NCBI RefSeq assembly: GCF_018446385.1
Contig: NC_056001.1
Coordinates: 107,238,436-107,302,435 of the forward strand
Direction: 5' to 3'
Length of the DNA: 64,000 nucleotides
Origin: Zingiber officinale
Lineage: Eukaryota > Streptophyta > Magnoliopsida > Zingiberales > Zingiberaceae
Both the position numbers and the translations under genes were made by a program. The notes beneath the pieces were generated by a model, which worked only from the letters and a program-made list of their open reading frames with translations, was not told where the DNA came from and ran no database searches. Shown here piece after piece: positions 46,900 to 58,527 of this stretch (positions are counted from its first letter, which is position 1; every line of letters begins with the position of its first letter).

Positions 46900-47500
46900 A
46901 TATGGGGGTTGGCTGAAGACCTTCTTTTAAACAATGTTAGAGAGATCTCCAACAACTTAAGGCGCCTTCAATGGTGCTTATCCTATCCGAAGACTTTGGT
47001 CTTTATTTGCGTGAGGGTGCCTCCAATGCACTTTGAAACACCTCCAATGTGCTCCAAGGCGTCTCCTTACAACAAAGTTTTATCCTCGAATTCTATCCGC
47101 GCAAGGGCGCCTCTGCTCTGTCCAGGGCCCCTCTATTCATCTCTGAGATGCCTCCGCGTAGCTCCAAGATGCCTCAAGCACTGTTTATTTGAAGTTAACT
47201 TTTACATTTTAGCTCTAGTAAAATATATTAGTCCAAATAATACAGATATCTTGTAAAATAGAATTAGTACACGAATAAAATAAATAAATTTATGATTTAA
47301 ATTCTATCTCATCAAGATCAAAATTTAATTATAATTTCAACTTAAACTTTTAAAATTGATCTAAGAGTATCCGTGCCTACAGCCTCACTGGGCTCATCCT
47401 CACCGAATAAAATAATAGATTTTTGTTTTTTTTTGTTAGGGGACACCTAAGCGATTAATATCATCGTCTCATTATAAAATATAGACAAATAAATAACATG
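46900..47500. repeat. Decayed LTR-like sequence with GGCGCC words
   Basis: 46950-47180 has repeated GGCGCCT, CCAATGTGCTCC and AGATGCCTC words like those in the U3 of the nearby copia LTRs, without clear ends. 47200-47500 is AT-rich with nothing recognised. Confidence 0.35.
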
Positions 47501-47510
47501 GGTTATTTTA

Positions 47511-47797
47511 GAGCATCCATATCAGATACCCTATTCAAAAATTTTACCTTAAATTTTAGATAGGGTAGCTAAAAAATCTTTACATCAGTTACCCTATCGA
47601 TTCCCTAAATTATGCATTTATGAATAGTACTTATCTAAATTTAGGGAATGAATTTCATTCACTAAACATTATAGAGGAGAGAGAAGAAATAGGGAAGTTG
47701 ATATATGATGTATTGAAAAATGGATATCCAAATTTAATAAAGTAAGTTTTTTATCCTAAATTTTATATTTTGGATAGGGAAACTGATGTAGATGGTC
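47511..47797. mobile_element. Tourist-like MITE (287 bp)
   Basis: TTA target duplication (47508-47510 and 47798-47800). The termini GAGCATCCATATCAGATACC and GACCATCTACATCAGTTTCC (reverse-complemented right end) are inverted repeats. Internal TTTAGATAGGGTA/TTTGGATAGGGAA extends the pairing. Confidence 0.8.
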
Positions 47798-47831
47798 TTA
47801 TCCTAGTTTAGCCCACTCTAAAAAAAACTTT

Positions 47832-47884
47832 TAATATATATATATATATATATTTTACTTTTAATATATATATATATATATATT
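47832..47884. repeat. Paired TA microsatellites
   Basis: Two TA runs of about 20 bp separated by TTTTACTTT; the whole half-unit CTTTTAATATATAT is duplicated. Confidence 0.85.
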
Positions 47885-48219
47885 AAATAAATATTTATCT
47901 TCATCTCTTTTATCCGCTCTTGAAATCTGGATTTATTTTTTTTAAAAAAATAAAAATATAAGTTTTTTTTCATACATTTTGTATATCCAAAATTATATAT
48001 TTTTTAATAGAAATATTTATATTCAAATAATAAAAAATATAGGTCTCTAATATTTTATAAAAATTAAATTACTTAAAATTAAACTAATAATAAAATCTGA
48101 TTTATGTCCTATAATTTTAATTTGAGGATACTTTAAAATTTAATTATTATCTAAAAAATATAATAAAAGAGTAAATAAATATCAATATCAATATCAATAT
48201 CAATTTTAATTTAGATTAC

Positions 48220-48948
48220 GGATACGTTTGGTTGGACGTAATATAATTGAGCTTGTAATGTAATCAAATTTGTAATGTAATGTAATCTTAATTACATTAC
48301 TATGTTTGGTAATGAAATGTATATAATCTTTGATTACAAAGATGATTACATTCTTTTGTATGACGTTCATTATTTTTATAAAAAATTAATTCGTATTATT
48401 ATAAAATGACAAAAATATCCTACGACTTCTACCGGCGGGTACTACATCTTTGTCGGAGCTTGTGGTGGCTGCTGCCGTTGGTCGCCGGCCATCGCCGCCG
48501 GTCGCCGGCCATCGCCGCCGGTCGCCGGGCGTCACCGTCGGTCGTCGGCTATCGGCCGTCGTCGGTCGCCGGTCGCCGACCGTCTCCGGTCATCGATCGT
48601 CTCCGGTCGTCGACCGTCTCCGGTCGTCGACCGTCTCCGGTCGTCGACCGTCGACGGTCGCCGGTCGTCTCCGGTCGCAGGTGGGCGGTGGCAGTGACGA
48701 CGAGCGAAGATGGGCGGCGACAAACTAGGGGTATATTTGACATTCAATTTTTTTGTTAAAAGGTGACCTCGTAATGTAATCGGATTACAATATGTTTGTT
48801 TTGTAATCCAAATTACAAAACTTAATTATATTTTGTAATCCAGATTACATTACATTACAAGTTAAAAATGAAACCAAATAAAATAATCAACCTTGTAATA
48901 TAATCTGGATTATATTATAAGATAGATTACATCCTATTAAATGCAGCC
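48220..48948. mobile_element. Foldback/MITE-like element with a GC-rich minisatellite core
   Basis: The left end GGATACGTTTGGTTGGACGT and the reverse complement of the right end, GGCTGCATTTAATAGGATGT, are related. Both AT-rich arms are filled with TGTAATGTAATC words in opposite orientation. The middle (48420-48720) is instead very GC-rich. Target duplication is not clear, so class (hAT-, Mutator-like or other) is open. Confidence 0.6.
48470..48690. repeat. GC-rich minisatellite with a 17-bp unit
   Basis: The clearest units are CGACCGTCTCCGGTCGT repeated head-to-tail (about 48590-48660). Upstream are looser GCCGGCCATCGCCGCCGGTC units. The unit is itself nearly palindromic (CGACCG/CGGTCG). Open frames on both strands here are by-products. 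Confidence 0.85.
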
Positions 48949-48949
48949 T

Positions 48950-50140
48950 AAGTAGAATGAGCATCTCAATGACTAATTGGTCCAAATTGTCATGTCTAAA
49001 TGTTCATTAAAAAAATATGAAGTATACGAAGTGATCAATTTTTATTTATGTAATAAAAAAATCAATTTGATTTTTCTTAAAAATTAGTATCCCATTTTGT
49101 GGTGAAGGGATAAAATCTCTTATTTTCTATTTTCTTATCTAGAAAGATAAAAAAGAGTGAATAAGGACATTCTTTGAGAGTACAACCGATAAGTAAGAGG
49201 AGAAATACAAAATCATTAAAGAGAAAACAAAAAGGGAGAAGGATCTTTTGGTCCCCGGTCCAACATTTGTATTGATGGGAGGTAATAATTGTCTCCTATC
49301 AGTTCACTTTCCTAGTCTAGGAGCGGATAAAAAAAACGGTTCAAAAAATCCTATTATAAGAAAAAGGTTTTGAAACACCAACCGAAAAAAGAAAAGATAT
49401 GAGATTACTTAGAAAGCATATATATATTTTTTAAGATCAGAGTTATCAAGTTTAGAAAAAACAATACACATTATTAAAAATAATAATTACAAATCATATG
49501 AAATAAATAAAATTAAAATAATTTATGATTAAAAATGGATATTTTTTTTAAAAAATAAAAATAATCTTAAATGGTTAAGAATAATGACCCATTCAAATTA
49601 GGGTTCTAGACATCGATCTTGATGGCCTATTCTCTGAGCTGGGGTTGACACAGTACCCTTTTACATAAAAAAAAACACTTAACAAAATGTTTTATATCAG
49701 TTAAGAATTAATCACCAATTGGAACAACGAGTAGTGACTAACAATATGTGAAGCTTTTTTTTTTTTATGACGACGTCTGCAAAAGTTGAAGAAGGAACGA
49801 TACTGATCTGTGCACATGGCGACAAAGAGGGCACAAGCGAGTTCAGCGTGGGCATCGTGCAGAAAGTGCCGTCACGCCAGCCCCTTCCCTCATAACGGCT
49901 ATATTTCCTGACCGTCGCTGCGTCACCTGCCTCCCCACTTTCTTTATCCACCGAACGACGGCGGCCGTCGGTTCTACAGCTGGCTCCAGGTGCCAAACGA
50001 TCCCGCCATCAGCGCCGATTCGAAAGTCCCTCGAGGCCCACGTCCCACCACCCCACGACCATCACACCACTTCCTCCTCCTCCAAATCTCGATGCCTCCG
50101 ATTAAACAGATATTCCTAGTTTAACGTTATGATCTCGCCT
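48950..50140. other. Intergenic DNA upstream of the GH3 gene
   Basis: 48950-49760 is AT-rich without features. From about 49770 the GC content rises toward the promoter; no coding domain is seen. Confidence 0.5.
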
Positions 50141-50148
50141 TTCTCGCT

Positions 50149-50158
50149 CCTATTTATA
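50149..50158 (+). promoter_or_regulatory. TATA box of the GH3 gene
   Basis: CTATTTATAC, with a purine-rich leader after it. A likely 5' untranslated intron starts at CATC/GTGAGT (about 50238) and ends at TTGATAG near 50844, just before the coding start. Confidence 0.6.
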
Positions 50159-50878
50159 CGCCGTCCGCTTCCGCTGCCGGAGGAGAGAAGACGCTTCCAG
50201 CACAAAGCCTCCTCCGCATTCCTCTGCTCCATCCATCGTGAGTTCATCTACCTATGCTTTAGGGTTTTTGGGTAGTCTGTGCTTGTCAAAGTTGATTCTT
50301 TTGCAAAGCGAAAGTTAAACCTTCGAACAACATTGTATCATAAATTGTGCATTTTGTGATAGTTCATCGAGTTTAATGTCTGACAAAATGATTATTTTCC
50401 CCTTCAATCTAAGGGAATAGTATTGGCTGGCGAGCAATGGGATTTGATTTGCTTGCGGACAAATTAATGATGCCCCTAAAGCAAGGAAAGAATTTGGAAT
50501 GTTTGCTTTCTCAACCAATCGAGAATTTTGTAAAAAGATGAAATCTCTCTGATTAATTTATCATTGTTGTCGCCTATTTATCCTTTTTTTTTTCTCCGGG
50601 TTTGGTGATCTGCCTATCCCGACGATTGCGAAGTAATGCATTTCTTTTTTCCTGGTTATCATTCTGGTTGACCTTTCTTTCGAAGTTTTCATATAATATG
50701 TATGCAACTACTTTATTTTCCTTCGAGAAAGTCCTCGCTAACCTGCAATCTCTGCAAAGGATTGTCTGATTTTAATAAATTGATGTCCAGGCTATCGATA
50801 TAACTAAAATCCACTGGTGTTGTTGTTGTTTTTGTTGTTGATAGGTTCTGAGAAGAAGGTCCATTGATTGGCCTGGTG

Positions 50879-53663
50879 ATGGCAACGCGACGAGCACCAA
50901 TGCTTCCGATCTTGTTCCTGTTGTGCTGGTTATCAACTACCCAAGCAGCGTATATGAAATACAAAGACCCCAACCGGCCTGTGGAAGCTCGAGTTAAGGA
51001 TCTACTAAACCGCATGACCCTTGCAGAAAAGATTGGTCAAATGACACAAATCGAGCGAACTAGCGCAACAGAACAAGTTCTGAAGGACTACTTTATAGGT
51101 GAGTATTATCATTTTTTTTTTTTTGGGTTAACATATACTACGTAGTCCTAAATGAATTGCACTTCTTACAGGTAGCATTCTTAGTGGCGGGGGTAGTGTT
51201 CCAGCTCCTCGAGCGTCTGCTAGGGACTGGGTGAACATGGTAAATCAATTTCAGAGCGCTTGCCTGTCAACACGCTTGGGAATTCCCATGATTTATGGGA
51301 TTGATGCTGTTCATGGACACAACAATGTCTATAATGCAACTATATTCCCTCACAATGTTGGTCTCGGAGCTACAAGGCAAGTATACACTTGAAATGATTT
51401 GTGGCATAGTTCCATTCAAGAGAGAGAGAGAGGGAGAGCTAACAATTAGATTTCATCATTGTTTCGTGGATTGATTCATGCTTGTGATTTGTTAGTTCTT
51501 GCCGATTTTTATGTAGTGCTAAAATGCAAAACAAACAAGCAATTCGAATATTTGTTTCTCTGAGCTTGACATCAACTTACCCTTTTTCTACAGGGATCCT
51601 GATCTTGTAAAAAGAATTGGAGCGGCAACTGCTCTTGAAGTCAGAGCAACAGGCATTCCCTACGCCTTTGCACCTTGCATTGCGGTAAGCAAGCCAGTAG
51701 CATATGACTATTTACTTTCATCTCTGGATTTTTTGTGAAAAAATTCAACAGCAAAACTGCCCTTTTCTGCTGTTAGTCATAGTTGGACTACAATCTGCTG
51801 TTCTTATTTTTTTCATGGCCATTCAGGTCTGTAGAGATCCAAGATGGGGCAGGTGCTATGAGAGCTATAGCGAGGACCACAGTGTTGTGCAAACAATGAC
51901 AGAAATCATTCCTGGTTTACAGGGTGACCTCCCAGCAAACTACACCAAAGACTATCCTTACGTTTCTGGAAAGTAAGGATTCAAAGTTTAGCTCATGTAT
52001 CAGATTTTGTATTCCATGTTTTCTAATAGGAGCGTCGTGTACTACTTGTATCAGGAGCAATGTAGCAGCTTGTGCCAAACACTTCGTTGGTGATGGTGGG
52101 ACGCAAAAAGGCATTAATGAGAATAATACTGTCATTGATCTTGGCGGACTCCTCAGAATCCATATGCCTGCTTATTATGATGCAATCGCGAAGGGTGTGT
52201 CCACGGTCATGGTTTCTTATTCAAGTTGGAATGGAGTTAAAATGCACGCGAACAGGCACCTAGTTACAAACTTCCTCAAAAGAAAACTAGGTTTTCAAGT
52301 ATGATAAGAACAGCAACATTGCTAAATTCTCTTCTTATTACTGACTCGCAAAGGAGTTTTGTTTTTCTTCTGTTTACTTACAACGCTGAAATTATCATCA
52401 GGGATTTGTAATCTCAGACTGGCAAGGCATTGATCGAATCACCAGTCCTGCAGATGCTAATTACACCTATTCTGTTCAAATGTCAATCATTGCCGGTATC
52501 GACATGGTATGAAGATCTTTGATACTGAACTTGTATTCCATTAAATGAGCGAAGAACACATAAATACTACTACTAACTCTTTGAATACTTGTAATACATT
52601 TTTATCGATTCCAATTTCCCAGGTCATGATACCTTATGATTATTCTGGGTTCACAAGTACCCTGACAACTCTAGTTAATGACAAGGTCATCCCCATTAGC
52701 CGGATTAATGATGCTGTAAAGAGGATCTTGAGGGTTAAATTTGTCATGGGTCTTTTTGAAAACCCTCTACCTGATTTAAGCTTAGTCGATCAGGTCGGCA
52801 AAAAGGTAAGATTTCTTATCTGCTTCTAATTTTGGAGGTAGAAACATATATTTATATGTTTTTTTCCTAATAACACCGAATGATGGATGATACAGGAGCA
52901 CAGGGAGCTGGCGAGGGAGGCTGTTAGGAAATCACTTGTGCTCTTAAAGAATGGAAAATCTGCTAAGGAACAATTACTCCCCCTGCCAAAGAAAGCTGAC
53001 AAAATCCTTGTTGCTGGAAGTCATGCTGATAACTTGGGTTACCAGTGTGGTGGCTGGACAATCGAGTGGCAGGGAGGCAGCGGAAGAATCACTGGTGGTA
53101 AGTCCAAACAGCTAAAGACAGTTTTGCAGATTGAAACAGAAATAGTGAACTCCAGATATGTTCCATTCGTTGCAGGCACCACGATCCTGGAATCCATTAG
53201 ATCCACAGTGGACCCAGCAACCAACATCGTCTTCTCCGAGGCCCCCGACGTTGGATTCGTGCAGAGCAACAACTTCTCCTACGCCATTGTAGTCGTCGGG
53301 GAGCCACCCTACGCTGAGACCGCCGGCGACAGCCTCAACCTCACTATTGCGGAGCCGGGACCGAGCACAATTCAGAACGTGTGCGGCGTGGTGAAGTGCG
53401 TGGTGGTCATCATCTCCGGCAGGCCTGTCGTCATCCAACCCTACGTTCCCGTGATGGACGCACTCGTGGCTGCCTGGCTGCCGGGATCAGAAGGCCAAGG
53501 CGTCGCCGACATTCTCTTCGGCGACTTTGGCTTCACCGGAAAACTTCCCCGGACTTGGTTCAGGACCGTGGACCAACTTCCCTTGAACGTAGGCGACCAG
53601 AACTACGATCCTTTGTTCCCGTTTGGTTTTGGCTTGACTACAAAATCAAGACCGGCCTCGTAG
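50879..53663 (+). CDS. GH3 family beta-D-glucan exohydrolase / beta-glucosidase
   Basis: Nine coding exons: 50879-51098, 51172-51376, 51594-51684, 51827-51972, 52055-52298, 52402-52506, 52623-52805, 52896-53097 and 53176-53663. They total 627 residues in one open frame, the usual length for barley ExoI relatives. A signal peptide ([20 protein letters not shown]) suggests secretion to the cell wall, where such enzymes trim glucose from beta-glucans and oligosaccharides. Domain 1 contains [19 protein letters not shown] and [15 protein letters not shown]. The nucleophile is D308 in VISDWQG (285 after removing 23 signal residues, as in barley ExoI). Domain 2 has [20 protein letters not shown] and the acid/base E508 in VVGEPPYAE. 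Intron 2 is of the GC-AG type (AAG/GCAAGT at 51377). Complete and probably functional. Confidence 0.95.
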
Positions 53664-54149
53664 AGCTGTGGAGTCACTAGAAATTAATAGAATAGTTATC
53701 GGCGTTGCTTCCATTACTTTAATACGTAGCCGAAGTAACATGCGTGCAGGCTTTGTCCTCTTCACTGTTTCTTTCGACATGAATGCACTGCATTTAATAC
53801 ACCCAATTCCGGCGAAGTCACGCAAGTAAAATGATTTAGATTGGTTTGAAGAGTCGAATACATCCTACTCTACCGAAGAACGTACCACGTCGATGAGCAA
53901 ATTTCTCGATAACGTAATCGAGTTGTCTCTCTCGCATGAGTAGTCCGTTGCTACTTGACTTCGTTGTAGTTATTAAATGACGAATTTCGCCCTCTGCTTC
54001 TTGGATTTCTGTTTATCGTTCCTCGCGCATTCAGCGGGAGCTCGCTGCCGCGTTGGAATCAAGCTCCATAAAGTTTTGATCTTTTACCGATCTTTCTTGG
54101 TGATAGCGCGCGCGCCTTCCATCGGGAATCGACTTGCGAGAGAGGCGCG
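53664..54149. other. GH3 3' flank and promoter region of the next gene
   Basis: No coding domain. No clear TATA box before 54150; the last 150 bp are GC-rich. Confidence 0.5.
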
Positions 54150-54662
54150 ATGGTGCGGAAGCGGGTTCGCCGGAGAGGGAGGGCCCTTTCCCCTTCCGCA
54201 TCCCCAGCGAAACGAGGCTTGCCTTCCGACGATCGCCGCCGCCCCCCGCGTGTCGACAAGGATCCAGCGACGCGGCGCGCTGCGCTCGAGGAAGCCGCCG
54301 GTGCTACGACCGCGGGGTGCGTCGCGCTCTGCTGCTGCTGCCCCTGTGGCCTGCTGAACCTCCTCTTCGTCGTCGCGCTGAAGCTTCCGGCGGAGCTACT
54401 GCGGCGAGCGCTGCTGCGGCGGAGGTGGCGGAGGAAGCAGCGCAGGGCCAAACCCAGGGGCTGGAAGCCCAAAGACTTCGCCTTTTGCGAAGACGATGAC
54501 GATCTAACACTGCATGATAGAGGCCTTACCAGCGAGGGGACGAGTACTTGGCCGGTGATCTCCCAGAGCCAGGATATGGCAGAGCTGGAGAAGGAGATGC
54601 TGAGCAAGTTCCGTACCGCCGGATTCTGGCGGAGTCTGTCGCGGAGCCAAAAGGAGTGCTGA
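54150..54662 (+). CDS. Uncharacterised plant protein with a CCCCPC membrane-proximal motif
   Basis: Single exon, 170 residues. A basic, Arg/Pro-rich N-terminus (to about 45) precedes the Ala/Cys stretch AGCVALCCCCPCGLLNLLFV (about 53-72). A short amphipathic, strongly basic helix follows (LPAELLRRALLRRRWRRKQRR). The acidic middle is FCEDDDDL and the C-terminal segment reads MAELEKEMLSKFRTAGFWRSLS. Plant proteins with a Cys cluster followed by a basic helix and a C-terminal EKEM..F...GFWRS segment are familiar as an uncharacterised family. Clustered Cys before a hydrophobic stretch suggests S-acylation and membrane attachment (inference). The start is the first ATG in frame. It lies 487 bp downstream of the GH3 stop, same strand. 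Function unknown. Confidence 0.72.
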   Translation: MVRKRVRRRGRALSPSASPAKRGLPSDDRRRPPRVDKDPATRRAALEEAAGATTAGCVALCCCCPCGLLNLLFVVALKLPAELLRRALLRRRWRRKQRRAKPRGWKPKDFAFCEDDDDLTLHDRGLTSEGTSTWPVISQSQDMAELEKEMLSKFRTAGFWRSLSRSQKEC

Positions 54663-56430
54663 GACACTCTGACACAGAAGATCATCAAACCATGTTCGTT
54701 TAAGATCTTTTCACGGGAGACTGCAAACTAAAAAGCCGCCGGAGATGTGCCTGATGAGTTGATCATTCTGCAATACAAGTTGTGCCCCGTGGAAGAGGCT
54801 CGCCAACGGATGGATCCCCATGGTAGAACGATAGATCGGGAGCAGAGCAGAGGTAGAAAGAAATATGTTGATGAATGAAAGAGGAGAGATTTAAAGGAGC
54901 GGCCAGCAGAATGGTGGTGCTGGTGGAGCTGCAAACCTCTGCATCAAAGTCGTCGCCGGCGGCGTCGAAGACAGGGAGAAGTGCAATGCTCAACAAACTG
55001 TAGGTAATTATTATTATTTATTAATAATAAGATTTAATGGTTTTTCCACTTGGTATTTATTAATAATACTAGATAAATTTATTACGATTTGTCAATTATG
55101 ATACATTTAACAATTTATAAAAAAAATAAGAATTTTTATAATTAATCTTACTATTTAATTAAAATTATGGAGCCTTTAATATTTCTAATTTAAAGTGTAT
55201 TAATAATTTCAACTTCCTATCCTTTTTAAATCATATAAGTATAATTAACTTAATTTCTATTAATTCACCTGGTTCTTTTCTATCCTCTCCCTTTAATATT
55301 TACTATAGTTTTTTCTTATTTATATCATAACTCATAAATCTATTTGTTTCGATTTTTCTGTATATTGATATAGTCGTATCAATCTATTTGTATTTCATCG
55401 ATTCTTCAAGAAAAATCATAGTTTCATCTATTCACTCTGTATCTCATCGATTATCTCATCAATTTTTGAGTGATATAAGATACTCTTGTTACATAATTTG
55501 AGATATGATTAATAATATAATTTTTACTTTATTTTTAAATTAAGATTTTTATATATTTTACACATATTTATATATTATATTACACATGTAACACGTATAC
55601 ACAAATCATAATAGCTAGTTAATTTAAAATTAATTAGTCCTTATTCACAATGTTAGGTCAAAGAATCATTATATAAATTTTGAAAGATATATATAATTGT
55701 ATGATCTCACTTGGGACTCGGCCCAACCTAACCAATCTTATACAGCTCACTCGATTTATCCAACTCAAGTGCATACGAAAGGTTTGATCGACTCGCCTAA
55801 TGGATTTGACATGATCACATGAACATCGCTAACTCAATTCTTCTGCACTTCGAGGCACTCGCCTAATGGAGTGACTCACCTAATGGATTCAAGTGATTAG
55901 GTAGTTGGTCGCCGAGCGAGGGACGGTTTTTGGATGACCTTCGACTAACTAGTCCGATCCAAACTATAATTTGAATGAGATGATGAATCTAAGAAGCGAT
56001 CACAATCAATTGTGGTCGAATCGCTATCCTGATCCGACCGTAATTCCATATAATCCATCCCTTAATCTATAACAATGTGCACTAGGAGATCTCCCCATCA
56101 TTGTGAATTATCGTGAGTATTTTATAGGGGTTGTAAAAATCTGAATACTTAAATTAACAAAAAATAAATAATGGGCCTGAGCGTGGGCTGCCTTGGGCCG
56201 CTGTAGGCTGTGGTGAAAGCACTGTCGACACAGAAAGTCATTGAGCCGTTCTTGAAAATCTTGATAACGACAACTCCTCGACTCTTTTTGAAAATCTCAC
56301 CCTAACAAATTTGTTTTCAACTAAATCATCATCAACATGAGACATAGTGTTTTATTCTAATTACAAATCGGAAATACAGAAAGTTCTTACCTACAGAAAC
56401 AGATGACAGGACACATCAATCACATCAGGT
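54663..56430. other. Intergenic DNA, AT-rich
   Basis: 54663-55000 may be 3' untranslated sequence of the Cys-rich gene. 55000-55690 is AT-rich. 55690-56130 contains repeated ACTCGCCTAATGGA words (55793, 55860, 55877 regions) of an unclassified repeat. No gene is supported. Confidence 0.4.
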
Positions 56431-56533
56431 ATAGATGAGACAAACACAAGAGAATTATTATCACTGTATCACAAGAGAATTACTTGTGCTCATCAGCTAT
56501 ATCAGCAGTGTTGGAAGAAAGCCTCGAATGAAA

Positions 56534-56725
56534 TTAAGGCCCTGTGTGAATGGAAAACAATCGAGTTCCAGTTTTTCTTCCAGCACTCTCATTAAAGTTT
56601 GGAAGGTAGTGTCGAACTCGACATGCATTTCCACGAAACAAGAGGTCAACAACAAAGCCTTTCGGCTGGTCCCTAAGAGTTGGTTGACATTTACTTGATG
56701 ATTGATAATGAGTTCCAGTTAGCAA
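56534..56725 (-). pseudogene. Possible isolated exon fragment
   Basis: The minus-strand frame ends with FVVDLLFRGNACRVRHYLPN and TGTRLFSIHTGP before a stop. It reads like a protein C-terminus, but no splice context or partner exon is visible nearby and I do not recognise the family. Could be chance. Confidence 0.2.
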
Positions 56726-56897
56726 AACAATAAAAAATAAATATGGCCCACTGAAAACACCTAATCAACGAACAGTGTCTCTTTCCAAAGTACTGTACCC
56801 ATCAAGGTATGTTCCCTGCCTTCCGAATGGATAAGTTCTAACTTACTATCAATTATTACTGTCGAAGTATTTTAGTTCAATATATCGATCGAGGTGG

Positions 56898-57122
56898 TTG
56901 TCGGCGGCGGTGTGGACGGCGGAGCTGCGGGAGAAGGTCGGCGCGGGCCTCTGGGGGACTGCGACGGCGGTTTTCCTGTCAGCAGAACCGGACGAGCCGA
57001 CCCTGACCCGGCAGGGCATGAGCGAGCGGTCGCCCGTGCTGTGCGCTGACGCCGCCGTCTCCAGGGCCTACTTTACCGTTGAACATTCTGGCCCAAGAAA
57101 GATTCCTGTAGACCTGTACTAA
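56898..57122 (+). pseudogene. GC-rich gene-like fragment, unidentified
   Basis: About 190 bp of GC-rich, exon-like DNA lies between AT-rich flanks. One frame reads ELREKVGAGLWGTATAVFLS and RQGMSERSPVLCADAAVSRA. It has no recognised domain and the GC-rich part stops abruptly. It may be a captured or relict exon. The antisense strand is also open, so strand is uncertain. Confidence 0.3.
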
Positions 57123-57191
57123 CTAAAGCATCTGTCTATGTCAAAATCTTTGAAATATTAATATTTATATATAATTTACGTATATTCCACA

Positions 57192-57193
<2 letters not shown>

Positions 57194-57272
<79 letters not shown>
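57194..57272. repeat. TA microsatellite (about 79 bp)
   Basis: Uninterrupted alternating TA. Confidence 0.97.
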
Positions 57273-57276
<4 letters not shown>

Positions 57277-58240
57277 TTATTAAAAATTTCTTCTTTTACC
57301 GGATTAATTTTGGTGAAGTCTAAAATAAATTTACGTTAATATCCTTTTTTCTATTCACATTAAAAATAATTCCAAAATTTATTAGTAATTCCACAAACGA
57401 AAAATTAGTGATCTAGAGTTCGAGACTCAGTTACGGCATATTATTATGAATTTTTCTCATCATTAATTTTTTCTAATTATTTTATATAAAAAAATATAAT
57501 TATCTTTATTCTCACATCTTAGAATTATGATAAAAAAAATTTCTATAAATATTTTAGGCTGACAATGTTAAAAATATACTTTTCTTAGTTTTTTTATTAA
57601 GATAAGTATAATATTAAATTAAATTAATTTTTTTCATAGGGAAATAGTAAGGATGACACTCAGAAATCCAAACAATTCGGATTTTCAAAGACCCAAATAA
57701 TTCAGATTTTCAAAAGTTAAAATATTTTAATTAATATAATTTCATTATAAAGGGTCAATATGAACCCAAATAATTTAGATTTTCAAAAGTTAAAATATTT
57801 TAATTAATATAATTTTATTATAAAGGGTCAATATGGACCCAATGTGATTTTAATATCTTACTATTTTATTAAAAATCTCCCCCCTTTACTAACTAACTTT
57901 GGTGAAACCTAAAATACATTTACGTTAATGCCCTTTTTTCTATTTACACTAAAAATAATTTCAAGGTTTATTAGTAATTCCACACTCGAAACGACTCAGT
58001 GAACTAGAATTCGAGACTCAGCTACAGCGTATTATTATGAATTTTTTTCATCATTAATTTTCTCTGGTTATTTTATATAAAAAAATATTATTCTTTTTAG
58101 TCCCATATCTTAAAATTGACAACACTATGATCAAAGAAGCTTCTATAAATATTTTAGGCCGACAATGTTAAAAAATATATTTTTCTTAGTTTTTTTACTA
58201 AGACAAATATAATATTAAATTAAAATAATTTTTTTGCATA
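57273..58240 (+). repeat. Tandem duplication of about 590 bp with an inner 76-bp duplication
   Basis: 57273-57645 and 57860-58235 share TTTTATTAAAAATYTC, TTACGTTAATRYCCTTTTTT, TTCGAGACTCAG and TAAATATTTTAGGCYGACAA in the same order, roughly 80% alike. Between them AATAATTTAGATTTTCAAAA...GGGTCAATATG is itself duplicated (about 57700-57840). Non-coding; each copy holds a pol III B-box-like GAGTTCGAGACTC (57418, degenerate near 58009). Confidence 0.8.
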
Positions 58241-58470
58241 GGGAAGTCCGTTACATTAGTTTGTTGCTGGGATTCTCTAGCGTCACTATTGTATGGGTCT
58301 AACGAATCTTACCCAAATAATTATACACTAGAAAATTCCAAATAATTATACACTAGAAAATTCAAACAATTCAGATTTTCAAAGATCCAAATAATTTATA
58401 TATTATTATATTACACACGCAACGCGTGTGCATGATCACAGTAGTTTTATATTAAACACGTGGTGGAGTT

Positions 58471-58527
58471 TTGATCTCCTGCGCGACGCGCACAGTGCGC
58501 GACTGTGCGCGTCGCGCAGGAGATCAA
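58471..58527. repeat. Perfect GC-rich hairpin, 26-bp arms and 5-nt loop
   Basis: The left arm (58471-58496, starting TTGATCTCCTGCGCGACG) and right arm (58502-58527, ending CGCGCAGGAGATCAA) are exact reverse complements around GCGCG. It is embedded in AT-rich DNA, without coding content around it. Confidence 0.97.

Noticed and set aside
48406-48759. Arg/Pro/Ser-rich frames over the GC-rich minisatellite
   Set aside because: Periodic translation of a 17-bp repeat on both strands.
52545-52829. 94-codon frame starting [12 protein letters not shown]
   Set aside because: Its first part is intron 6 of the GH3 gene; only the part from 52623 to 52805 is exon.
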